From positions 372,001 through 436,000 of the forward strand of contig NZ_AP014879.1 of assembly GCF_002355735.1 (NCBI RefSeq): a DNA stretch of 64,000 nucleotides, read 5' to 3'. The position numbers and the translations under genes were made by a program. A model generated the notes under the pieces. It did no database searches. It was not told the origin of the DNA and was given only the letters and a program-made list of their open reading frames with translations. This document shows, piece by piece, positions 1 to 10,677 of this stretch. Origin of the DNA: Sulfuricaulis limicola (GTDB lineage: Bacteria > Pseudomonadota > Gammaproteobacteria > Acidiferrobacterales > Sulfurifustaceae). Within the stretch, counting starts at the first letter, position 1. Each line of letters starts with the position of its first letter.

Positions 1-975
1 ATCTGGATCGAAACCGGTCTGCCGGGCCTGGTGCTGCTGCTGACGGTGCTGGTCACGGCGACGACGCTGTTCGTGCGTGCCCTGCGCAGGACGGGGCTGC
101 GCGATCGCACACACCTCGAAATGACGGGCCTTTTCTGCGGGTTGATGACAGTGGCCGGACACAGCGTCGTGGATTTCAATCTGTATATATTGTCCATCAT
201 GATGATGTCGGGCCTGGCGATGGGCCGGTTTCACGAACTGGCCCTCGGCAAGCTGAAAGCGTCAACGCTGACGCTGCGCCCCTCCCGGTTTGTCGGCAGG
301 CAAGCCTATCGTCCGATTGTCCTGCTGCTCGTATTGCTGCCCATTTTTTATTTCCTGGCGCTGGGCATGGCCAACTCCTATTACGACCGGGGGATGGCGC
401 AGGCACGTGAAGGCAAATTGCAGGAGGCTGACGAGAGCCTGGCCACCGCGCACCAGCTCACACCCTCGGATGACCGCATCCTGATAGCGCACGCCGACCT
501 GTACCGGCACGCCGTCGCCACGCTCCCGGCGGATGATCCCGGAAGGAAAACGCTGTATGAAGACGCGCTGCGGTTCCTGGATCAGGCGCAGCAGGCCAAC
601 GCGCTGCGAGGACTGACCTTCGTCATTCGCGGGCGGCTCTATCAGCAGAATCCGGCATTTGCCGGCGAGAGCGGGCAGACGCTTGCCATCGAGTCCTTCC
701 GGCGCGCACTGGCGCTGAATCCGCGGCTGTTCCAGGGGCGGATGGATTACGTTTCCCTGTTGCTGCAGGCCGGCAACAAGCAACAGGCGCTTGAGAGCCT
801 GGATGAAGGTGTCAGGCATGATTATCCCGTCATGCCGGAGTTGATCCCCTTCTACTCCCTGACTGCGAAACTCAGGCGCGAGGCCGGCAGGGCGGAAGAA
901 GCCGGGGCCCTGGAAGCCAGGATCAGGGAACTCGAAAAACAGACTGTCTCCGCGTATCAACTTCGCGGATATTAG
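1..975 (+). CDS. O-antigen ligase / Wzy-like membrane protein, C-terminal part
   Basis: This reading frame is open from base 1, so the gene begins left of the window and only its last 324 codons are seen. The opening residues IWIETGLPGL and the two hydrophobic segments that follow resemble the end of the polytopic core of O-antigen ligase/Wzy-type proteins. The soluble tail (from about base 400) looks like TPR repeats (for example LQEADESLATAHQLTPSDD and ALALNPRLFQGRMDYVSLL), as in the Wzy_C_2 group that includes pilin glycosylation ligases. It lies directly upstream of a type IV pilus locus, so a role in glycosylating the pilin or a surface polysaccharide is an inference from context. Assignment to the superfamily is fairly secure, the substrate is not. 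Confidence 0.6.
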   Translation: MWIETGLPGLVLLLTVLVTATTLFVRALRRTGLRDRTHLEMTGLFCGLMTVAGHSVVDFNLYILSIMMMSGLAMGRFHELALGKLKASTLTLRPSRFVGRQAYRPIVLLLVLLPIFYFLALGMANSYYDRGMAQAREGKLQEADESLATAHQLTPSDDRILIAHADLYRHAVATLPADDPGRKTLYEDALRFLDQAQQANALRGLTFVIRGRLYQQNPAFAGESGQTLAIESFRRALALNPRLFQGRMDYVSLLLQAGNKQQALESLDEGVRHDYPVMPELIPFYSLTAKLRREAGRAEEAGALEARIRELEKQTVSAYQLRGY

Positions 976-1201
976 CCCTATCCCCCGCGACACCCTTGGT
1001 TCCTGAAAGCTGGCTCGGTAATTGCTAGTGATACAAGGGTATTCAGGCCCCTGCTTGAAATTTGGAGGGGGTCGAGCATTACCCTGGTCGATAACCGGGA
1101 GCGCCTGTTTTTTCGACTATAGTGGGGTTAAGTCAATATTTTCAGTGAATTAGGCCGCCGATTTCGTTTCCGGGACAAGCAGCGGCTGACGGGGAATCAC
1201 G
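976..1201. other. Intergenic region ahead of the msh locus
   Basis: This 226-base gap separates the glycosylation gene from mshE and should hold the promoter of the pilus locus. A TATAGT hexamer at 1118-1123 could be a -10 element, but no good -35 box sits 16-18 bases upstream. No terminator hairpin with a T-run is evident after the upstream stop codon. Confidence 0.3.
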
Positions 1202-2926
<1,725 letters not shown>

Positions 2927-2927
2927 C

Positions 2928-4157
2928 TTGCCGTTGTTCCAATACAAGGGACGCAATCAGCGCGGCGAGGCGGTGCGGGGCCATCTCGAGGCCGTTTCGC
3001 CGGACGCCGTGGCGGCGCAGCTGATGAACAGCGGTGTCATTCCTATCGATATCGGTGTGGCCCAGGTACGGGAAGACGTGTTCGCCGGCTTGAAGGCGCG
3101 CCTGGCCGCCAGCACCCGCATCACCCTGACCGACCTGTCGCTTTTCAGCCGCCAGATGTACACCCTGATCAAGGCCGGCGTGCCCATCATGCAGGCGCTG
3201 CGGGGTCTGCGCGATTCGACCCAGAATCCGGCGCTGGCCAAGGTCATCATCAGCGTCGGTGAAAGCCTCGACACGGGTCTCGATCTCACCAGCGCCCTGC
3301 GCCGGCATCCACAGGTGTTTTCACCGCTGTACGTAAACATGGTACAGGTAGGCGAGACCACGGGCAGCCTGCAGGAGGTTTTCCTGCAACTGGCGATTTA
3401 CCTCGAACGCGAGAAGGATACCCGTGACCGCATCAAGTCGGCGACGCGCTACCCCATGTTTGTCGTGGCGGCGATTTTCATCGCGATATTTATCATTAAT
3501 TTGTTCGTGATTCCGACCTTCGCCAAGGTCTATGCCGGATTCAAGATTGAATTACCCATGGCGACCCAGATCCTCATCGCCTCGTCCAATTTCACCGTTG
3601 CCTATTGGCCAGTGATTCTGATGACGATCATCACCGCTGTCTTCGCGTTGCGTTATTACGTCCGCACCCCTGAGGGCCGCTATCGCTGGCACAAAATGAA
3701 ACTCGACATCCCGGTGGTCGGCAAGGTGATCTACAAGGCCACGCTGGGACGGTTCGCCCGGGCGCTGGCGGTGATGATGAAATCCGGCGTGCCGCTGGTG
3801 CAGGGCATGACCGTCATCAGCCGCGCGGTGGACAACGACTATATCAGCGACCGCATCGTGCAGATGCGCGACGGCGTCGAGCGCGGCGAAACCATCGCCC
3901 GCACCGCTGCCGCCACCGGCATGTTCCCGTCGCTCGTAATCCAGATGATTGCCGTGGGCGAGGACACCGGCTCGGTGGACGAACTCATGTTCAACGTGGC
4001 GGAATACTATGAGCGCGAGGTGGATTACGACATCACCAATCTCAGCACCGCCCTCCAGCCGATCCTGATCGTGTTCCTGTCCATCATGGTGTTCATCCTG
4101 GCGCTGGGCGTGTTCCTGCCGATGTGGGACCTCGCCCAGGTGGCGCGCAAAGGTTAG
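2928..4157 (+). CDS. mshG: MSHA pilus inner-membrane platform protein MshG (GspF/PilC family)
   Basis: The protein has two tandem T2SSF domains, each with the motif of the family (LSLFSRQMYTLIKAGVP and RFARALAVMMKSGVPL), and three hydrophobic segments near residues 170-195, 215-235 and 378-400. It would form the inner-membrane platform that couples MshE to pilin polymerisation. It starts with TTG directly after the mshE stop, preceded by GGAGGAATAA, which fits translational coupling. At 409 aa it is of the usual size. No anomalies are seen. Confidence 0.93.
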   Translation: MPLFQYKGRNQRGEAVRGHLEAVSPDAVAAQLMNSGVIPIDIGVAQVREDVFAGLKARLAASTRITLTDLSLFSRQMYTLIKAGVPIMQALRGLRDSTQNPALAKVIISVGESLDTGLDLTSALRRHPQVFSPLYVNMVQVGETTGSLQEVFLQLAIYLEREKDTRDRIKSATRYPMFVVAAIFIAIFIINLFVIPTFAKVYAGFKIELPMATQILIASSNFTVAYWPVILMTIITAVFALRYYVRTPEGRYRWHKMKLDIPVVGKVIYKATLGRFARALAVMMKSGVPLVQGMTVISRAVDNDYISDRIVQMRDGVERGETIARTAAATGMFPSLVIQMIAVGEDTGSVDELMFNVAEYYEREVDYDITNLSTALQPILIVFLSIMVFILALGVFLPMWDLAQVARKG

Positions 4158-4258
4158 CTTTGATGCCGGTTATGGCCAATCCTGAGAAACTGGACAAGCT
4201 TAAAACCGTAACCTACTGTTTTCTTAAGCTGCCGTATTTCAACGGGAAGGGACAAAAG

Positions 4259-4825
4259 GTGAGCCGGGAAAGCCGGGACCCGAAGCGTCGGGGGTGCTTG
4301 AGGCGTTGTAACGGAGGCTTTTCCCTGCTGGAGCTGGTCATCGTGATTGTGATCATTTCCGTGCTGCTGGTACTGGCGATTTCGCGCTTATTGTCCCTGA
4401 TGGTGGATGCCGAGCGGGTGACCATGGAATCCGTGGCCGGGACGCTACGCAGTGCGATTGGCATGAAGGTTGCAGAAAGTATCGTGAAGTCGAAGGTTGC
4501 GGAGCTTCCGGCCTTCGAGGGCAGCAACCCGATGGCGCTGCTGGCGGAAACGCCGCGGAACTATCTGGGTGAACTGGACGGGGCCGACCCGGCCAGGCTC
4601 GAGGACGGCAACTGGTATTACGACAAGCGTGACAAGACGCTGGTCTATTTGGTCCGCAACAAGGGTTTTTTTACCGGCGGACAGCCCAAGCCCCCGCGGG
4701 CGCGCTTCGCGGTGAGATTGGTCTACAGTGACAGGAACGGGAACGGTGTATTCGATGCAGGCGCGGATGAGATACAGGGCTTGCGCCTGGGCCCCATGGA
4801 ACCTTACTCCTGGTCCCGAGAGTGA
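4259..4825 (+). CDS. MshB-like type IV prepilin
   Basis: A prepilin with the cleavage/hydrophobic motif GG-FSLLELVIVIVIISVLL near its N-terminus and a soluble body of about 150 residues. The frame is open upstream to base 4124, but I place the start at GTG 4259. It is preceded by GGGAAGGGA at good spacing and gives a 20-residue basic leader; an ATG at 4163 would give an unusually long leader. It sits between mshG and the major pilin gene, the usual place for MshB. The C-terminal DRNGNGVFDAGADE stretch resembles a calcium-binding type Dx[DN]xDG-like loop, which is an inference. Sequence beyond the pilin motif is not recognisable to me. Confidence 0.7.
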   Translation: MSRESRDPKRRGCLRRCNGGFSLLELVIVIVIISVLLVLAISRLLSLMVDAERVTMESVAGTLRSAIGMKVAESIVKSKVAELPAFEGSNPMALLAETPRNYLGELDGADPARLEDGNWYYDKRDKTLVYLVRNKGFFTGGQPKPPRARFAVRLVYSDRNGNGVFDAGADEIQGLRLGPMEPYSWSRE

Positions 4826-4919
4826 ATCGGACCGGGGGTGGCAGTGGATGGCGGCTGGTAATGAACCCGGCTGCTAAAGTGTGGTAGAGCAACTTGATTT
4901 GAAACGCAGGAGATTAAAC

Positions 4920-5345
4920 ATGTCCAAACAGCAAAGCGGTTTTACTCTTATTGAATTGGTGGTGGTTATCGTTATTCTCGGTCTGCTGGCTGCCACGGCG
5001 TTGCCGCGGTTCGTCAATCTGACCGGCCAGGCGCGCGTGGCGAGCTTGCAAGGCATCGCCGGTGCCGTGGCCTCGGGCGCAGCCCTGGCGCGGGCCCAAT
5101 GGCTGGTGAATGGCAGCACCGGCGCGGGGAGCGTGACCGTCGATGGTGTGGTCGTTGCCGTCAACGGCTCCGGCTATCCGACCAACACGGGTATCGGCAA
5201 CATGATTACCAATCTGCAGGGATACACCTACGACGGCGCCGGCAATTTCACGCCGGACAGCGGCGGCGCTGCGAATTGCCGCGTTCAATATACCGCGGCC
5301 AGCGGCACGGTGGTTGTCCAGTCCGGCGGTACGGGATGCCCGTAA
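4920..5345 (+). CDS. mshA: Major MSHA-type pilin MshA
   Basis: A 141-aa prepilin with a very short leader, MSKQQSG, followed by [24 protein letters not shown] (given here as the canonical N-methylated helix; Glu is at mature position +5). Two cysteines near the C-terminus (ANCRVQ and GTGCP) could close a disulfide-bonded D-region loop. The ATG at 4920 has a strong AGGAG site eight bases upstream. The short leader, small size and terminator immediately downstream suggest this is the abundantly made structural subunit. Glycine/serine/threonine-rich body is typical for mannose-sensitive haemagglutinin-type pilins. Confidence 0.88.
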   Translation: MSKQQSGFTLIELVVVIVILGLLAATALPRFVNLTGQARVASLQGIAGAVASGAALARAQWLVNGSTGAGSVTVDGVVVAVNGSGYPTNTGIGNMITNLQGYTYDGAGNFTPDSGGAANCRVQYTAASGTVVVQSGGTGCP

Positions 5346-5501
5346 TCAGCCGGCATTGAACGGCCAAGCTGTACCGAGTTGATTCATGCATTACTGATGT
5401 AGCTCCTGCGTTCGGCGGCGCGGCTTTGGCCGCCGAGAAAGAGGAACCGGCGCAACCTGACAAGAGGGGTTGCCATGCAAGGCCGGTGAAACCGCAAACT
5501 T

Positions 5502-5537
5502 GGGGCGCTGGCGAGAGTCAGCGCCCCATTGTTTTTT
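5502..5537 (+). terminator. Rho-independent terminator/attenuator after mshA
   Basis: GGGGCGCTG at 5502-5510 pairs perfectly with CAGCGCCCC at 5519-5527 and is followed by ATTGTTTTTT. Its place between the major pilin and the minor-pilin genes would let mshA be made in excess over the genes downstream. Confidence 0.85.
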
Positions 5538-5549
5538 CAGGTGTGACAG

Positions 5550-6053
5550 ATGGCAGGCAGTCCCGACATCCGGTCAGGCCATGAGGACGGCTTCACTCTG
5601 GTGGAGCTGGTGGTCATCATTTTGCTCCTGGGGATACTCGCGTTTACCGCCATCCCGCGCTTTCTCGACAAGGGCGCCATCGATGTCAGCGTCATGGCGG
5701 AGCAACTCGCGAATGACATCCGCTATACCCAGTCACTGGCCATGACCAGCGGCCAGCGCAACCGCATCAATCTCACGGCCACCACCTACCAGATCACCAC
5801 CAGCAGCGGCGGGTTGCTGACGCATCCGGTGACGGGCGGCACTGGCCCCATCGCTCTCAACGGCGTGACGCTCAGCGGGTGGAGCCCGCCGCTGACGAAC
5901 AACTACGTCGCCTTCGACGGCCGCGGCGTGCCTTACAGTCTCGTCACCAGCAGCACCGGGATCGCCGGCAACGCCACGATCACCCTGTCCGGCGGCGGCC
6001 ACACGCGCACTATCGTGATCTCGCCGGAAACGGGAAGGGTTATCGTCCAATGA
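5550..6053 (+). CDS. GspH/FimT-type minor prepilin, first set (MshC-like)
   Basis: 167 aa with a leader ending in DG, then FTLVELVVIILLLGILAFTA, and a body showing the GspH/FimT pattern (ANDIRYTQSLAMTSGQRNRI near residue 54-73, and a C-terminal VISPETGRV strand). Such minor pilins prime assembly at the pilus tip. It overlaps the next gene by four bases (ATGA). It is the first member of a C-D-O-P-ordered set that is repeated about 5 kb further on. Confidence 0.8.
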   Translation: MAGSPDIRSGHEDGFTLVELVVIILLLGILAFTAIPRFLDKGAIDVSVMAEQLANDIRYTQSLAMTSGQRNRINLTATTYQITTSSGGLLTHPVTGGTGPIALNGVTLSGWSPPLTNNYVAFDGRGVPYSLVTSSTGIAGNATITLSGGGHTRTIVISPETGRVIVQ

Positions 6054-6469
6054 AGACGCGCTTTCATGTCCGCGGCGTGACCCTGATCGAGCTGATTGTC
6101 TTCATCATCATCGTGGGAGTGCTGGTTTCGGGGCTCATGAGCGGATTCAGCACCAGCTTGCGCGGCAGTGGCGTGCCCAAGCAGGTGACGCAGGCGCTGC
6201 AACTGGCGCAGGAGCGCATGGAGCTGATCCGGGCGCGCAAGGACGTGCTGGGATTTGCCGGGTTCACTGCCGCCACTTACGATCCTTGCGCCAACGGATC
6301 CACCCATCCGGCCTGCAGCTCGACATTCGGGTATACCGTCACGCCCGCGCTGGATGAAACCGGCGCCTGCCTGGGGGGTGATGCGAACTACAAGTGCATC
6401 ACGGTCACCGTGACCGATGCCAGCGGCGCCAGACTGTCCGAACTGCAGGCGGCGGTGGCGAATTACTGA
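6050..6469 (+). CDS. MshD-like minor prepilin, first set
   Basis: 139 aa. The start ATG overlaps the stop of the preceding prepilin gene. The processing site is RG-VTLIELIVFIIIVGVLVSG, so Val rather than Phe would be the first mature residue. The body has QLAQERMELIRARKD, typical of the PilV/GspI/MshD class, and four cysteines that may form disulfides. It is co-translated with its neighbours and likely part of the tip complex. Confidence 0.75.
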   Translation: MKTRFHVRGVTLIELIVFIIIVGVLVSGLMSGFSTSLRGSGVPKQVTQALQLAQERMELIRARKDVLGFAGFTAATYDPCANGSTHPACSSTFGYTVTPALDETGACLGGDANYKCITVTVTDASGARLSELQAAVANY

Positions 6470-6470
6470 T

Positions 6471-7052
6471 ATGACGTCCTCCGTGAAAAGCCAGGGCAAC
6501 CGGTTTCTCCACCGTCCCGCGCGACGCCCACGCCGGCATGTTCGCGGATTCACGCTGGTCGAGCTGGTCGTGGCGATCATTCTGGTGGGAATCATTTTCG
6601 GTTTCGGCAGTGCGCTGCTGGGCAAGGTATTCAGCTCGTATTCCCTGAAACAGGATATCGCCGGCGGCGACTGGCAGGCCAGGGTGGCGCTGGAGCGCGC
6701 GGCGCGCGAGCTGCGCGCGGTGCGTTCGGCGACGGCGGCCGATCTCGACATTGCCTCCACCGCGCAGGTCCGGTTTGTCGACGCAGACGGCAACAGTGTT
6801 TGCTTCTATCGCAACGCGGGAGCCAACCGCATGATGCGCAGCGCGGACGGTCCGGCTTCGGCCTGCGGCAGCACCAATCCGCAGGTGCTGGCCGACAATA
6901 TCACCGCGCTGGCGTTCAGCTACTGGGACAACGCCGGCAACGCGACCGCGGTGGTGGCCAGCGTTTATTTCATCACGGTGCAAATGACCGTGGTCGAAGG
7001 CGCTTACAGCGGACAATTCCGCACCAACGTCCGGCCGAGGAATTTCTTCTGA
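6471..7052 (+). CDS. MshO-like (PilW/GspJ class) minor prepilin, first set
   Basis: 193 aa. After a basic leader of about 24 residues comes RG-FTLVELVVAIILVGIIFGF, followed by the WQARVALERAARELRAVRSA helix that marks PilW/GspJ/MshO proteins. It starts one base after the preceding stop codon and its stop overlaps the next ATG. It is shorter than the second-set MshO (342 aa). Confidence 0.75.
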   Translation: MTSSVKSQGNRFLHRPARRPRRHVRGFTLVELVVAIILVGIIFGFGSALLGKVFSSYSLKQDIAGGDWQARVALERAARELRAVRSATAADLDIASTAQVRFVDADGNSVCFYRNAGANRMMRSADGPASACGSTNPQVLADNITALAFSYWDNAGNATAVVASVYFITVQMTVVEGAYSGQFRTNVRPRNFF

Positions 7053-8041
7053 TGTTGAACGCCCCGCGATATTTTTCGCATGCGCGCGCCAGCCGGGGAT
7101 CACCGGCTGCCGGCCAGCGCGGCTTTCTCCTGATCGCCGCCGTGGTGCTGATCGTCGTGGCGGCGCTGCTGCTGTCGGTGACGGTCTGGTTCCCGGTCGT
7201 CGACAACCAGGCCACGGTGCGCCATCTGGGTTCCAAGCAGGCCCTGTTCATCGCCGGCAGCGGGATCGAACGCGGCATTCGCCAGTGGAGTCTCGACAAT
7301 TCCTATGCCGGCGAGGGTCCGGTCAGTTTCGGCGAAGGCAGTTTTACCGTGACCACCCATGACGACGATTTCCAGGGGGCCGCGCTGCCGGCGACGAAAA
7401 AACGCATTCGCAGCGTCGGCCAGGTCGCCGATACGGGAATGCGCGTGGTCGAGGTGATCGCCCGCCGCACCGCACTGTTTCTGGAACAGTTTCCTGGTTC
7501 AGCGGGCTTTGCCGCCGACTGGCCGACCCAGATCCTGACCAACAACGAGGGCAGCAGCGGTTTCGACGCCGCGAACTGTCCCGTCGCCACCTGTCCTGAC
7601 ACGCTCGCCGGTTCCGGTTCCATGTTGATACGGACCACTCCCGCCGGACCGAATGACCGGGTCACCGGTTATCGCGAGCAGGCCCTGGCGACGCCGGTCG
7701 TCACCGGTGCCGGCGGTCTGACCGTTGATATCGGGGTCGCCTTCGACAAGTCCGGTGGCAACGTGAACACCAACACCGTCTCCGTGCGCCTGTTCGATTC
7801 CGCCGCCAATGTCCTCACCAGCGTGTGGAGCGATAGCGCCCTTACTACCGCCGGCTGGGTGCTGGACGAGGTGACGGGCGTGGTCCTGCCGGCGAACCGT
7901 CACTACGACCGCATCCGCCTATACTTTGATCTGCGCGAGCAGGGCAACAACACGGTCGTTACCCGGCTCGACGAGATCAAATTGAGCAGCACCGGTGCCG
8001 GACTGGCGGTCCAGGAAGCCTGGCGCGAGGTTTACCAATGA
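7052..8041 (+). CDS. PilX/MshP-like membrane-anchored minor pilin component
   Basis: 329 aa with a single N-terminal segment QRGFLLIAAVVLIVVAALLL followed by a GSGIERGIRQW helix. This is the layout of PilX/GspK/MshP proteins that lack Glu5. The following 200 residues look like a beta-rich extracellular domain (LFDSAANVLTSVWSDSALTT). The C-terminus EAWREVYQ resembles the end of the 554-aa secreted protein two genes downstream. It overlaps both neighbours (ATGTTG after TGA; ATGA at the end), so it is co-translated with the set. Confidence 0.65.
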   Translation: MLNAPRYFSHARASRGSPAAGQRGFLLIAAVVLIVVAALLLSVTVWFPVVDNQATVRHLGSKQALFIAGSGIERGIRQWSLDNSYAGEGPVSFGEGSFTVTTHDDDFQGAALPATKKRIRSVGQVADTGMRVVEVIARRTALFLEQFPGSAGFAADWPTQILTNNEGSSGFDAANCPVATCPDTLAGSGSMLIRTTPAGPNDRVTGYREQALATPVVTGAGGLTVDIGVAFDKSGGNVNTNTVSVRLFDSAANVLTSVWSDSALTTAGWVLDEVTGVVLPANRHYDRIRLYFDLREQGNNTVVTRLDEIKLSSTGAGLAVQEAWREVYQ

Positions 8042-8961
8042 ACGGAAAATCGGGCCTTTCACTGACGCCACCGGGCACGCAACGCGGCTTCCTGCTGATC
8101 GCCGCGGTGGTGCTGATCGTGGTCGCCACCCTGCTGCTGACCGTCATGGTATTTCTGGGGGTGACCGGCACCGAATCCAGCGTCGGGCACTCGCAGTCGG
8201 CTCAGGGTTTCTTTATCGTCGAAAGCGGGGCCGAATTCGAACAGCGCAGCCTGGCGCAGAATCTGAACTGGTACCGCACCACGACCGACCCGTTCGACGT
8301 GACCACGCGGACCATGGGCGCGGGCAGCTTCGCGATCCGGACGCAGGTGCCGGCCACGCTGCTGCGCACGCGCATTCCGACGGCGGCCTCGACCGCGCCG
8401 ATCCGGGTCTATACCACCAACCGCTTTCCATGCCCGGCCTGCGCCAACACCTGCGGCCCGTGCTACCTGCAGATCGACGACGACATCGCCGGCGGGGCCG
8501 AATTCGTGCAGTACACCGGCATCAGCGGCGATACCTTCACCGGCATCACGCGCAACCGGACCATCGGGACCGTCACCGGCGCCGCCGCCGCCTTCGACCG
8601 TGGCGCGTCGGTGTATCCCGTGACCACCCTGATCAGCGCGGTCGGGTCCACCAGCTGCACGGTGATTCCGAGTCCGTTTCAGATTACCGCGCATTCCAAG
8701 TTTCTTTCCGCCGGAACGATTGACATTGAGGGCGAGGAATTCACCTATACCGGTTCCAGCATTTCCGGCACCACCATGACCCTGACCGGTGTCCAGCGTT
8801 GCCAGAACACGCCCCCGGTCGGTGCGCTGCATCCTGCCGGCCGCCCGGTGACGCCGGTGCTGACCAACATCAGCGACACCGCCGATTACGAGGCCGAGGT
8901 GCAGATTCGCGGGACGGCCGGTGCGGCGGTGCGGGAAGCGCGCAAGGTTATCCGCCGATGA
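8038..8961 (+). CDS. Second PilX/MshP-like component, first set
   Basis: 307 aa. The N-terminal segment RGFLLIAAVVLIVVATLLLT is almost identical to that of the preceding gene, so the two are probably tandem duplicates that diverged in their extracellular parts. A cysteine-rich loop (CPACANTCGPC) sits near residue 131-141 and could bind metal or form disulfides. Glu and Asp follow the membrane segment in VESGAEFEQRSL. Function beyond the pilus assembly context is not known. Confidence 0.6.
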   Translation: MNGKSGLSLTPPGTQRGFLLIAAVVLIVVATLLLTVMVFLGVTGTESSVGHSQSAQGFFIVESGAEFEQRSLAQNLNWYRTTTDPFDVTTRTMGAGSFAIRTQVPATLLRTRIPTAASTAPIRVYTTNRFPCPACANTCGPCYLQIDDDIAGGAEFVQYTGISGDTFTGITRNRTIGTVTGAAAAFDRGASVYPVTTLISAVGSTSCTVIPSPFQITAHSKFLSAGTIDIEGEEFTYTGSSISGTTMTLTGVQRCQNTPPVGALHPAGRPVTPVLTNISDTADYEAEVQIRGTAGAAVREARKVIRR

Positions 8962-8979
8962 AAACCAGGATGATGTGAC

Positions 8980-10644
8980 ATGAGACGCCCGATCATTATT
9001 TGGATCTTGGCCATGCTCGCGGCCCTCTGGCTCGCCCCGGCGCAGGCCGCCCGCACCTTTACCGCCACCCAGACCAGCCCGGCCTTTGGCTCCGCCGTGG
9101 ACATGGGCTCGGCCCAGGCGGTCACTTTCAGCGTTCTGAATACCAGTGGCGGCGGTAACGCCGGCGAGCGCATCTACGAGATGCGTTTCCGGTTGCCCGG
9201 CACCGGGACGGTGTTCGCCTCGTCCACCGCCGCGCCGGCGGGCTGGACCCGCACCGCCTTCAGCACCACCTCGGTAACCTTTCGTGCCAGTTCCTGGGCC
9301 AATTCCATTCCCAGCGGTAGCGCGCTCGGCTTCACGCTGAACATGGTAATGCGCACCACCACCGCGGACGTGACCGAAAGCCTGCGCGACGCCCGCGCCA
9401 GCTATACCCTCGATACGAACTTCACCAACGGCATCACGCGCAGCGGCCGCTACACCCCGAGCAATACCAGTTCGTGGGCCTCGTGGGCGCTGAAGTCATT
9501 GCAGATAGTGTCTTTCCAGACGACGGATACCCTTGGCAATCCCATTACCGCTATCGGTTCCAATACACAATTTCGCGTGGTGCTGACGGTGAAAAACATA
9601 TCGAGCACAACCCAGAGCAATATCGTCTCGAATCCTGCCACCCCTGCCGTCACGGTGCTCACGGGGGCGGTCAGCGCGAGCGTGGTCCCGCCCACGGTGT
9701 ACAGTCCCAGTCCGCTCACGCTCGCCGCCGGCGCCACGGGCACCATCACGTATACCTACAACACCACGGTGCCGAGCAGCGGCACCATACGCTTCAGCGT
9801 GACTAACGTGCGTAACGGCGCCAACAACGCCACTTCCCGCAGCGCCGTCTCCAATATTCTGGCGGTGAGCAGTTTCGTGGTGAACATCAACGTCAGCAAG
9901 ACCTGCCTTTACGTGAGCAACACCGTGACGGTCACCATGGACTACATCAACAACAGCGGCGCCGCGATCAACAATATCGCCGCTTCCCTGGCGCCATCTA
10001 CCGGCGGCATTGTGACCCTGGTGTCGGGGCCGACATATGCCTTCACTTCGGTCGGCGCTGGCTCAACGGTAGCCAATGCCGTCAGCTGGAATTATCAGAT
10101 CACCGGCGGGACCACGGGGCAGACCTTCACTTTCAACGGCTCGGCGACCGGTAACAGCGGTACGATCACCACGCCAACGGCCATCTCGGCAGTGATTACG
10201 CGCGCCGGTTTCGACCCCGTGGTTACTCCAAGCAATACCAATGCCTCAAGCACCAACGCACAGATCAACTGGGGCATTACGAACAATGGATGCGCCCCGG
10301 TCAAGAGCATATCGATCACCCTGCCAGCCGGCTTTGCCTGGAATGGCGACGCCTATTCACTGGTCAACGGCGCGGACGAGAGCTGGACGGTGTCCGGCGG
10401 CAATCCCGCGACCTTCACGGCGCCGGCGGTGGTGAATTACTTGCCGCTGACATTCGATGCGGACTATTCCCTGGTGTTGTCGACGCCGGCCGCGCCGGGA
10501 ACATATGCCTTCGATTTGGGCGTGACCGATTCCAGCGATGTGTTTTCGACCCGTCCCGTCACCCTGACGGTCGACCCGTTCAACACCGGCAGCCCCAGCC
10601 TCAACCGCACGGCACCGGGCCCCTGGCGCGAGCAGTATCAATAG
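8980..10644 (+). CDS. Secreted beta-rich protein of the pilus locus
   Basis: 554 aa with a clear Sec signal peptide (cleavage likely after APAQAA near residue 24). The rest is Thr/Ser/Asn-rich and looks like repeated immunoglobulin-like (DUF11/CARDB-like) units, for example VVLTVKNISSTTQSN and ITYTYNTTVPSSGTI. I do not recognise a specific family. Its position at the end of the first minor-pilin set matches the position of MshQ after the second set, which suggests a pilus-associated adhesin or tip protein; this is an inference. The C-terminus is GPWREQYQ. Confidence 0.6.
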   Translation: MRRPIIIWILAMLAALWLAPAQAARTFTATQTSPAFGSAVDMGSAQAVTFSVLNTSGGGNAGERIYEMRFRLPGTGTVFASSTAAPAGWTRTAFSTTSVTFRASSWANSIPSGSALGFTLNMVMRTTTADVTESLRDARASYTLDTNFTNGITRSGRYTPSNTSSWASWALKSLQIVSFQTTDTLGNPITAIGSNTQFRVVLTVKNISSTTQSNIVSNPATPAVTVLTGAVSASVVPPTVYSPSPLTLAAGATGTITYTYNTTVPSSGTIRFSVTNVRNGANNATSRSAVSNILAVSSFVVNINVSKTCLYVSNTVTVTMDYINNSGAAINNIAASLAPSTGGIVTLVSGPTYAFTSVGAGSTVANAVSWNYQITGGTTGQTFTFNGSATGNSGTITTPTAISAVITRAGFDPVVTPSNTNASSTNAQINWGITNNGCAPVKSISITLPAGFAWNGDAYSLVNGADESWTVSGGNPATFTAPAVVNYLPLTFDADYSLVLSTPAAPGTYAFDLGVTDSSDVFSTRPVTLTVDPFNTGSPSLNRTAPGPWREQYQ

Positions 10645-10677
10645 CGCGAAAAACATGGACAATTACGGCGCACGCGC

